From: VXNF01 sp964291305
GTDB lineage: Bacteria; Actinomycetota; Acidimicrobiia; Acidimicrobiales; CATQHL01
Reading direction: 5' to 3'
Length of the DNA stretch: 64,000 nucleotides
Assembly: GCA_964291305.2 (NCBI GenBank)
Contig: OZ219783.1
Location: 2,170,001 to 2,234,000, forward strand
This document shows positions 1 through 7,450 of this stretch, piece by piece. Each line of letters opens with the position of its first letter. The stretch's first letter is position 1. The translations under genes were made by a program, and so were the position numbers. The notes under the pieces are model-generated. The model did not search any database. It saw only the letters and a program-made list of their open reading frames with translations, and was not told where the DNA came from.

Positions 1-2263
1 ACTGCCAAGTACCCACCGAAACCTCGCTGTACTGCCCCGACGGGACATCGGTTCGACCCCCGCGACTACTTCCCCAACAAGTGATCGCACCATCGGTCAA
101 CAACCCGCACGAGTGCCGATGCCCAGCGGACACTGCAACGAACTCACCCGACGGAGCGTCAGCCCGACCATCACGATTATTGCCCCAACAGCCGACAGAG
201 CCATCAGCGCGCACCCCGCACGTGTGCCGCCGCCCCGCGGACACAGCTACGAAATCCTCACCCGACGGTGCGTCGGCCTCACCATCACGGTTCCTGCCCC
301 AACAAGCGACCGCACCATGAACATCAACCGCGCAACTGTGATACCTACCAGCCGACACAGCCACAAAATCCCCACCCGAGGGAACACTCAACTGACCATG
401 CTGGTTCCTACCCCAACAACTCACAGCGCCCGCAACACGCACCCCGCACGAATGCTGATAACCAGCCGACACCGAAATGAACTCACCCGAAGGAGCATCA
501 GCCTCACCGAACCGATTATCACCACCCCAACAACCAACAGTCCCACCAGAACGCAACCCACAGGAATGAGACCCACCTGCAGACACAGAAACAAACCCAC
601 TATCCGACTCTCCAACCGGGACACTTTCGTCAGTCATGAAAGAGGTATAGAGGAAACCTAGACGACAATTCAACTTTCCTTTCCCAACGAACTGTGATGG
701 CAGAGGCCACAAATCGACGCTATAACGGGTGAGCGGCTTCAAATTATTAACTTCAAAAGTTGTCACCGCCGGATATTCTACATACTCACTAACAACCAAA
801 GATTTAACGGGATTATCAGGATCCATAACAATCTCCCTATTTGCGTAAATTATGCTACCGTCAGCATCGACTCTATACATATTATCGGAGACCAAAACTT
901 CCCATACCCTGACCAAATGCAGCGGAGGACTACAATCAATACCCTCCATAACATCCTTCTCTATAACATAATCTCCATCTACAACACGACCTAAATTATC
1001 GTCCGTCCTCCACTTATCATACGTCCAAGTCACCCCTTCATACGTCCAATTCAAAACCGCCCCAGTGCTTGAAGGAACAATCTCTAGCTCAGGCCTACCA
1101 TTGGGCCAAATAGGCCTACCACCCTCACGCCACCTAGGCGGAGACCCACCGATCGGAGTGGCAATAGTGGTAGTGGTAGTTGTTGTAGTAGTTGTAGTTG
1201 TGGTGGTAGTAGTCGTTGTTGAAGTAGTAGTGGTAGTCGTCGTTGGGTTGGTTTCAACATCGTCGTCTGGTTCGGACGCCCCATAGGCGAAGCTGTCAGT
1301 AGTCGTGAAATATACTGTTACACCGCCATTAGACGCATACTTCTCGCAACTCTCCGAATAAGCCAAAACCCGAGCTACATACCTAGTCGAAGGCTGCAAA
1401 CCGCCCACCTGGAAACTAACAGCCGGATAATCAACATACCTCTCCGCCACCGTCACATACCTACCACCACCAAAATAATGCACACCCACCGAATAACTCG
1501 AAACCGGGCAATCAGAAACCCCGCCCGACACCCCACCATGCGACCACGACAACACAGACCCATCACTAAAAGCCACAGCCCTAGCCGTTATCGGAGCATC
1601 AACACCAGGAACCAGAACCCCAACCCGAGCAACAGTCGTAGTCGTCGTAGTCGTAGTCGTAGTCGTAGTCGTAGTGGTGGTGGTAGCCGTAGTCGTTGTT
1701 GTTGTAGTAGTAGTAGTCGTAGTCGTAGTCGTAGTAGCGACCTCTCTAGCTAGAGCTGGCTCCTCAACTGGAGTAGACTCGACAACCCCAACAAGCAGCG
1801 TTTCATCCGCTACAGAAGCAGCCAACGTCGTGAAATACTCAAAAGACGATGCACCCGAATACTCGACATCACAACTCTCCCAACTCTCCGAATCAGCCCA
1901 CACTTGAGCCACATAATCACTCGCCGGAGACAAACCCTCCACCCTCAAACTACTAACCGGCACATAAACATACTCGCTAACCACATCAACAGACCCACCA
2001 TCAACATAATAAAACACCTTCACCAAATACCGCGAAGTCGGACAATCCACAACACCCGACGGATCCGACCCACGCGTCCAAGACACAACCACCGAATCAC
2101 TACCAGCAACAACAGTCAACTCAACCGAAGCCCCAAGATCCGAAACAGCCCCCCGAGCCGAACCCGCAGACGAACCAACCAACACCGACGCCAACACAGC
2201 CACCGCAACCACAGCCACCCAAACCGCACGACGCCAACCCCGAACCAAACTCCCGTCAAACAC
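1..2263 (-). CDS. Secreted Fn3-like / Thr-rich / RCC1-repeat surface protein (C-terminus beyond window)
   Basis: I translated this frame by hand: it stays open for 754 codons from a GTG at 2263 to the left edge. GGGAGG lies about 6 bases before the GTG. Residues 8-36 are Arg-rich then hydrophobic and end in an Ala/Ser-rich stretch, so a signal peptide or anchor is likely. Three fibronectin-III-like segments follow (about 40-170, 210-335, 370-550), recognised by repeated patterns such as 'LSPASDYVAQVWA' and 'LQPSTRYVARVLA'. They are separated by two nearly pure threonine linkers (about 177-208 and 340-367). From about residue 553 there are five complete ~37-residue RCC1-like repeats (pattern VSAGxxHSCGVRxxGxVxCWGxNxxG) and the start of a sixth. 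The role is unknown; an exported, envelope-associated adhesion or binding protein is inferred. Codons are unusually T-ending compared with neighbours, which suggests a different history. Confidence 0.85.
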   Translation of the reverse strand, partial: MFDGSLVRGWRRAVWVAVVAVAVLASVLVGSSAGSARGAVSDLGASVELTVVAGSDSVVVSWTRGSDPSGVVDCPTSRYLVKVFYYVDGGSVDVVSEYVYVPVSSLRVEGLSPASDYVAQVWADSESWESCDVEYSGASSFEYFTTLAASVADETLLVGVVESTPVEEPALAREVATTTTTTTTTTTTTTTTATTTTTTTTTTTTTTTTTVARVGVLVPGVDAPITARAVAFSDGSVLSWSHGGVSGGVSDCPVSSYSVGVHYFGGGRYVTVAERYVDYPAVSFQVGGLQPSTRYVARVLAYSESCEKYASNGGVTVYFTTTDSFAYGASEPDDDVETNPTTTTTTTSTTTTTTTTTTTTTTTTTTIATPIGGSPPRWREGGRPIWPNGRPELEIVPSSTGAVLNWTYEGVTWTYDKWRTDDNLGRVVDGDYVIEKDVMEGIDCSPPLHLVRVWEVLVSDNMYRVDADGSIIYANREIVMDPDNPVKSLVVSEYVEYPAVTTFEVNNLKPLTRYSVDLWPLPSQFVGKGKLNCRLGFLYTSFMTDESVPVGESDSGFVSVSAGGSHSCGLRSGGTVGCWGGDNRFGEADAPSGEFISVSAGYQHSCGVRVAGAVSCWGRNQHGQLSVPSGGDFVAVSAGRYHSCAVDVHGAVACWGRNRDGEADAPSGEDFVAVSAGRRHTCGVRADGSVGCWGNNRDGRADAPSGEFVAVSAGHRHSCGLLTDGAITCWGSSRGGRTDVPSGQYSEVSVGTWQ
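1165..1245 (-). repeat. Threonine-codon tract (second Thr-rich linker)
   Basis: The minus strand reads almost only ACT/ACA/ACG/ACC triplets, coding about 27 threonines with one serine. It separates the second and third Fn3-like segments of the surface protein. The mixed codons show it is kept at the protein level rather than being a pure triplet repeat. Such linkers are common between domains of exported actinobacterial proteins and are often glycosylated. Confidence 0.85.
1634..1737 (-). repeat. Threonine-codon tract (first Thr-rich linker)
   Basis: About 33 consecutive threonine codons with one alanine, mostly alternating ACT and ACG on the minus strand. It lies between the first and second Fn3-like segments of the surface protein. 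The alternating triplets make a 6-base microsatellite-like pattern that could change length by slippage without breaking the frame. Confidence 0.85.
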
Positions 2264-2331
2264 GACAACCTCCCAAGCTCTCAGAACCGAACCATTGTGC
2301 TAACGGACCACACAGGCACGCACGGCCCAAC

Positions 2332-2363
2332 ACAATACCCCCCCCCCCCGCTCCAATTTGCAA
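2332..2363 (-). promoter_or_regulatory. Candidate promoter with a 12-G tract in the -35/-10 spacer
   Basis: On the minus strand TTGCAA (2363-2358) is followed by a 20-base spacer whose last 12 bases are all G (2349-2338), then TATTGT (2337-2332). The GTG start of the surface protein lies about 70 bases downstream. A homopolymer between -35 and -10 boxes is the arrangement that gives transcriptional phase variation in neisserial porA. The boxes are assigned by eye. The 295-bp divergent gap 2264-2558 shows nothing else I recognise. Confidence 0.4.
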
Positions 2364-2558
2364 ACATCCGGATCTATCAGCGCTTTCGAACCCCGAACCG
2401 CCGCGTCCCCACCGATTCGGCCATGACTGCCGGTTGCCGGTCTGGCCAAGGGGGAAACCCCGGCCGGCTTGGGCGGAGCTGGTTTCTAACCTTTCATTTA
2501 CTGCGGTACCGTAGTTGAAGTGCCCACCATGCCAGAGGGGGCCTAACCGGCGGCGCTC

Positions 2559-3731
2559 ATGACCAACCGTCGCAAAGCCGTCGAGCGCTGGTTCATCCGG
2601 CGGGGCGTACCCCACGTCATCCACGAGTACCGGGCGACCACCGATGTCTTCACCCGGGCGTTGCCGTTCCTAGCGCTGGTGTTCGCGTTGGAGCTGTTCG
2701 CATCCTTCGGGGATCGGTTCAGCGGCTGGGCCCAGTTCGGCGTGTTCTGGGCCGGGGTGGCCATTGCTCTGAGCGTGGTGGGCGCGGTTAACCGGCTGCG
2801 GGGACGGCGACTGCTGCAGCTACCCGACCGGGTGGGCACGGTAGAGCTGGCGGTGTTCGTACTGGTACCTCCCATACTGCCCGCCCTGTTCTCCGAAAAT
2901 CCGTGGTCGGATGCCATCGTTCTGGGTCTGATTAATGTCGGCCTGTTGGTAGGGGCGTACTTGGTGGTCAGCTTCGGTCTGCTGCCCATGGTGGCCTGGG
3001 CCGGAGCGTATTCCGGACGTCAGATCACCCTCATCGGTCGGTTGGTGGGCCGCATCCTGCCCCTGCTACTGCTTTTCAGCGCCTTTTTGTTTCTCAACGC
3101 CGAAGTGTGGCAAGTGGCCCACGACATCAACTGGCCCTACTACACCGTGGTGATCGGGGTGATCGTTGTCATCAGCCTCGGTTCGGTGGCGGTGCGGGTG
3201 CCCTCGGAGCTAGTAGGTCTGGCCCGCTTCGAGAGTTGGGAGCAGGTGTGCGAGATGATCGACGGCAGCGACTCTCCGCTGGCACCGGCCGAGCCACCAG
3301 CCGGTTTCGCAGTTTCGGAGATTCCCCCTCTCGACCGCCGGGCTCGATTGAACCTAGGACTACTGATGTTCGTGGCCCAGGCGGTGCGGGTAGTGCTAGT
3401 CGGCCTGGTGATCGGAGGCTTCTACGTGGCTTTCGGCCTGCTGACCGTGCGGGAGTCCACCATCGTGTCCTGGGTGGCGTCGGAATCGGTGGATCCGCTG
3501 GCCCGTTTCGGCTTCCTGGGGCACGAACTGGTCTTCACCCTAGAACTCCTGGCGGTGTCGGGCTTCATTGCCGTTTTGTCCGCCCTTCAGTTCGCCGTGT
3601 CATCGGTCACCGACCGGACCTACCGGGAGCATTTCTACGAAGACATGACCGATGAGGCCCGCGAGGTTCTGGCCACCAGGTCTCTGTATCTGGCTGAACT
3701 CAGCCTGTCGCCCAAGCAACCGGAGCCCTAA
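2559..3731 (+). CDS. Polytopic integral membrane protein of unknown function
   Basis: A 390-residue protein with about eight to nine hydrophobic segments: roughly residues 34-52, 57-77, 96-112, 121-148, 160-180, 192-213, 265-290, 305-320 and 325-345. It has a basic N-terminus (MTNRRKAVERWFIRRG) and a soluble central loop near 214-262. I recognise no catalytic motif. Proteins of this general type are widespread and unnamed in actinobacteria; a transport or envelope role would only be a guess. It diverges from the Fn3/RCC1 gene and converges on the coiled-coil gene, so it is probably transcribed alone. The ATG is the first in frame; upstream bases show only a weak purine run. Confidence 0.8.
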   Translation: MTNRRKAVERWFIRRGVPHVIHEYRATTDVFTRALPFLALVFALELFASFGDRFSGWAQFGVFWAGVAIALSVVGAVNRLRGRRLLQLPDRVGTVELAVFVLVPPILPALFSENPWSDAIVLGLINVGLLVGAYLVVSFGLLPMVAWAGAYSGRQITLIGRLVGRILPLLLLFSAFLFLNAEVWQVAHDINWPYYTVVIGVIVVISLGSVAVRVPSELVGLARFESWEQVCEMIDGSDSPLAPAEPPAGFAVSEIPPLDRRARLNLGLLMFVAQAVRVVLVGLVIGGFYVAFGLLTVRESTIVSWVASESVDPLARFGFLGHELVFTLELLAVSGFIAVLSALQFAVSSVTDRTYREHFYEDMTDEAREVLATRSLYLAELSLSPKQPEP

Positions 3732-3774
3732 CAACCCGGTTTGCTGCCAGCGCGGTTTCGCTCTGAGTATTCGG

Positions 3775-4302
3775 TTACTTCAAGGCGGCTAGTACTTCGG
3801 CGCGGCCCTCAGCCTGGCCGACGCTCTGGGCGAGTTGGATGACAGTGCTGTTCACTTCGGCGATGCGGCCATCGAGGTATCTCGTCGAGTTCTCGATCTT
3901 CGCATCGAGATATCTCACCGACTCATCGATCTTCGTGTCCAGGCGACCCACCGACCCATCAATCTTCGTATCCAACTTCTCGATCTTCGCATCGAGATAT
4001 CTCACCGACTCATCAATCTTCGCATCGAGATGCCTCACCGAGTCATCAATCTTCGCATCGAGGCGTCTCACCGAGTCATCAATCTTCGTGTCGAGGCGTC
4101 TCACCGACTCATCGATCTTCGTGTCCAGCTTGTCGATCTTCGTGTCGAACTTGTCCTCTAACTCGCTAAACCGCTGATCCGTCCACGTCTCGAGTTCCGT
4201 CAACCGCTGGTTAATTTGGCGGAAGTTGGCGCGGTGGCCGCGGTCTAGGTAAAGCGTGAGGATCAGCCCAAAGCTGACAAGACTGATGATTGCCTGTTCC
4301 AT
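3775..4302 (-). CDS. Membrane-anchored coiled-coil protein with 7- and 11-residue repeats
   Basis: A 175-residue protein. Residues 4-19 (IISLVSFGLILTLYL) form one membrane segment. Residues about 25-160 are a long charged helix. From about residue 57 to 140 it is built of near-identical units of the form D-x-S-V-R-x-L-D-x-K-I (11 residues), with two 7-residue units (DKLDTKI, EKLDTKI). Mixing heptads and hendecads keeps a continuous coiled coil, so an anchored rod is likely. The matching DNA is a 33-bp repeat that could recombine. The start is supported by GGAAGG about 10 bases before the ATG. Function unknown; a scaffold or spacer role is inferred. It stands alone between a convergent membrane-protein gene and a gene-free stretch. 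Confidence 0.75.
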   Translation of the reverse strand: MEQAIISLVSFGLILTLYLDRGHRANFRQINQRLTELETWTDQRFSELEDKFDTKIDKLDTKIDESVRRLDTKIDDSVRRLDAKIDDSVRHLDAKIDESVRYLDAKIEKLDTKIDGSVGRLDTKIDESVRYLDAKIENSTRYLDGRIAEVNSTVIQLAQSVGQAEGRAEVLAALK

Positions 4303-4631
4303 GACTGTTCGCCTTCCATATTAGCCAACCGGGTTGATTCCCGCGTCGGCTGGGGTCGTCGCGTTCGGGCCTAGTGGCCCGATGGGCTGAAGGAGTGCGC
4401 TTATGCGCCAAGGAATCGAGCGGGCCGGCTGAGCCAGCCAAGTCTCAGGAAAGGGGCCTCCCAGCCGAGCGGGCGGAGGCGAGCACCCGAAGGTGGACTA
4501 ACAGATTACCTAGGAGACTCAGGCTTCCGCAAGACCGGCGGCAGAAACGCTTGTGAGAACTCGAGGACGGCCAGACAGAGTGACCGTATCGGCGATCCGC
4601 AAGACCCGGCGGCGCAAAACGCTTGTGCTGG
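4303..4631. other. Gene-free 329-bp stretch with three compact hairpins
   Basis: No convincing ORF on either strand. Three perfect small stem-loops occur within 75 bp: GGGCC/GGCCC around TAGT (4367-4380), GCGC/GCGC around TTAT (4397-4408), and GGCTG/CAGCC around AGC (4427-4439). The right-hand part holds the direct repeat 4526-4627, listed separately. This could be a structured RNA or a terminator cluster between two minus-strand genes. I could not match it to RNase P RNA, tmRNA or any riboswitch I know. Confidence 0.35.
4526..4627. repeat. Imperfect direct repeat just downstream of the methyltransferase gene
   Basis: TCCGCAAGACCGGCGGC...CGCTTGTG (30 bp, 4526-4555) returns at 4596-4627 as a 32-bp copy with an extra C, an extra A and two substitutions. 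The spacing is about 70 bp. The second copy ends 4 bp before the stop codon of the methyltransferase gene (on the minus strand). It could be a local duplication or the trace of an insertion or deletion event; it is not a tRNA end. Confidence 0.6.
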
Positions 4632-7395
4632 CTACAACAGCGTGGCGGCGGTGGCGGGGGCTTGGGCGGCGAGTTTGGTTAGCTCGGCCCAGGAGGTGAC
4701 AAGGCTGTTGTAGCCGAGCGCTTCGGCAGCCCAGCCCTTGCGCTCGCAAATGAGGTAAAGACGGTAGGCGAGTTCCTTAGCCGCGTCGCCGTGGCCGCCC
4801 ACCGCGCGCAGCAGGGTTGCCGCTGACTGCTCACCCAGGTCGTGAATACGACGGATGAGATGATGAGCAACCTCCCAAACAGTAAACCGGTCGTCGGTCG
4901 CCGGATCCCACTCCAAATCCAACTCATCCAGACGAAGCAAACGCACCCTGCCCGCACCAGCCTCTACGATGCCCGCCTCCACAAGACCAGACACCGAAGT
5001 GTTACGAGACTTAGACAACAACTCAGCCCTACCGAACTCGCCCTCCTCGAACCCATACTCGCTGAACCAACTCACCGCCCAACGAGTGTCATAATCGAAA
5101 TCAGCATCAATCTCCCGAGTAACCTCATCCAGAGTCTCGTTAATCAACTCCAACGCCGTGCGCACCCGCATGGACTCGCCACTGGCCTCCATAACCCGCT
5201 CATAACGAGAAAACACAGCCATACCCGGCCCAATAGCCGCCTGAGCCATATCCACGGGAGCAATCCCACCCTGACGCAACAAACGCAAAGCCCCAGGCAA
5301 CTCCGCCTTGAGAGCACCCAAAAACTCCCGCCGAGACGCGAGTGGGGCGGTAGTTTCCCGCGGCCTGCAGACCAGCACCACAGAGGATGCCAGCGCATTG
5401 GATCCGCGTGCGCGATGCCGGTTAGACATTTCCGTCCGCATAGGCCAGGTAGCGGTGACTTGAAGACCCGCATCGACAACGGCTTGTAGGAAAGTGTCCC
5501 AGCCAGTGGACCGAACATCGCCGTCGCTAGTTTCGGTGGCCTTGTACGCGTAATAGATGGTTGCAGGAACGTCGGTTGAATTTCTAGCCGCGACTGCTCT
5601 CATAAACTCCGCCATGCCCGACTCGAAGTGTTCTTCCGCCTCTTGCTTCGAGCCAGCTCGGACGCTGTTAGCAACCAACTCTTCGGCTTTGGGAGTTAGT
5701 AACGTTGAGCATTCATCGGGCCAAATGTCGGAGAGATTCTTGCGCATCCAGACGTAGAAGAAGTCAGATATGTCGGCGTATGGGACGTTGTCGTAATAGG
5801 GCGGATCGGTCGAGATTACAGTGCTGGAATCCTTCTGCACCCGCTCCCTAGCGTCCATCTGCACCGCGTTACCTTCCAACGTCAAGGCTGGCAAGTGATC
5901 GACAGCCTTACAGATCCAATCAATCATCGACATCCAGTTACCCGTCGAGCTAGAGAAAGGGTTGGCTTCCGCAAAATCCCAGTTCATCGGAATCGCCTGG
6001 CGACCGAACGTGTTACGAACATTCTCGATTGAACTTTGCCAGTTGCAGATAGTTGACCAGAAGTCGGTGCACTTGTCGACGGCGAAAGCCAGATATGTAA
6101 TAACCGCGTCCGCGTAACCGCGGGGTCCTCGACCGCCGTCGTTCAGGCGCAGTCCATCACCCACGATGTCCGCTGACAGCGCATCCAACTCAACCATGGT
6201 AGCAACTTCTTTCAATAAGCCGCTAAAAGTTGTGAGAGCTAAGAGCTGCCGCGAAGTGAACAGCTTCCACCACTCGTCGAGGCCATAGAGCGGCGCTGCC
6301 ATATATTGGGAGTTATTGGCGAGGAACCCCTTAGGGAACCACTTAGGTAGTTCGCATTGGGCGGCAGATTCGCACAGATCTGTGGGCGAGCAGTAAACAC
6401 GACCGGAGATACCCTCGGCCACTACAGCTATGAGCGACTGACCCATTCGGCCAGCCACGCCCTCTGCCTTAATGTACGACTTGGGAATCGTGGCTCCAGT
6501 TGCAATGCAGGTGCCATGACCCCGCGCAACAGTTCTAGAGAATGTGGGCTCGCCACCCTCACGGATTTCGTAGCTGATCTTCTGACTCTTCCGGTCGATG
6601 ATCGGCTCAACCCAAACCTTGGGCTTGCCATGCCGATTGGCAAGCGTCCAAGACGCAACTAGCGGCACATGACCGTCCCACGCTGGATTCGATGAACACA
6701 CCGTGCGAGCCCAGATCCAAGCGATAGGTGTGAGTGGACCTTCCCCGCCGGGACCGGTGGCTTTCGGATATAGGTGGCCAATACGCCGCTCGGCCTCGTC
6801 GCGCATCCAGTTACCGTAATAGCGCACATCGGCAGCCAGGCCTTGCGCGCCTGACCAACTGCGTAGTTGCACCGCGCCCTCTTGATCAGGGTGCACCGAA
6901 GGACAGTTTGCAAATCTTGGTGGGATCTCAATTTGCGCCTTGTTAATCAGTACAGCCACTGGATTTAGATCAGACGCACACGCCTTCAATCCCAGCCTCT
7001 GAGCCTCCAGCGGGATACCCCCCCCCCCCCGCAAACGGGTCAAGCACCGTTGGCACCTCACCACCGCAACTCTCATAGATCGTTTCTCGTGCCTCAGCCA
7101 GCAAAGCAACATCGTTGCTATTCTCCCAGAGAACCATTCGCTCAATAATTCCGAATAGCCGCTCACGCTCAGCGTCCTGCGCATCAACTGTCGGGAACTT
7201 CTCCGGGAGCGCCGATGGATCGTCAACAAGCTGGGCGAACAGCACCGACCGACAAGCTGCCAACGGGCGTCTAGCCCACCAGCGGTGCAGAGTTGACGGA
7301 TTCCCGTGAACGATCGACTTCTCCCGAGCCGATGCCGCGTTTATCGCATCCAACGGCAACGCCACCTCGATCAACTTCTTACGCCGAACGGTCAC
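4632..7395 (-). pseudogene. DUF1156-family DNA adenine methyltransferase, frame broken at a poly-G tract (possibly phase-variable)
   Basis: Two reading frames join into one ~920-residue protein. The N-terminal part starts at ATG 7395 and carries the DUF1156 pattern (LPLDAINAASAREKS...HRWWARRPLA) and 'VLDPFAGGGG' (about residue 119), the SAM-binding motif. The rest, to 4632, continues 'GGGGIPLEAQRLGL', carries 'STDPPYYDNVPYADI' (DPPY near residue 530, the amino-methyltransferase catalytic motif) and a conserved-looking C-terminus (LAYRLYLICERKGWA). The frames change exactly at a run of 13 G (7030-7018); 12 would restore DPFAGGGGIPLEA. Everything else looks intact, so this is either a sequencing error, an OFF phase of a switching gene, or a very young pseudogene. 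It lies 55 bp downstream of the SNF2 helicase gene on the same strand, so the two probably form a defence or modification pair. Confidence 0.85.
7018..7030 (-). repeat. 13-base poly-G tract inside the methyltransferase SAM motif
   Basis: Thirteen consecutive C on the plus strand, read as G on the coding strand. It encodes the Gly run of DPFAGGGG. The tract length decides the frame: 13 G runs into a short tail (YPAGGSEAG...), while 12 G would join the two halves. It is the longest homopolymer I found in the window. Confidence 0.9.
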
Positions 7396-7450
7396 TGGAT
7401 TCCCCCTAATCCTCCCTCATGGCAGACCGCCCCCACGCCACACCGAGAAC

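Noticed and set aside
57..61. Suspected frameshift in the surface protein near the left edge
   Set aside because: Recounting the run (5 C, not 6) shows the frame is intact and the sixth repeat continues.
81..661. Several plus-strand ORFs opposite the surface protein
   Set aside because: The minus strand is open throughout with a coherent RCC1 repeat pattern; the plus-strand frames give Pro/His/Thr/Arg-rich nonsense and have no ribosome sites.
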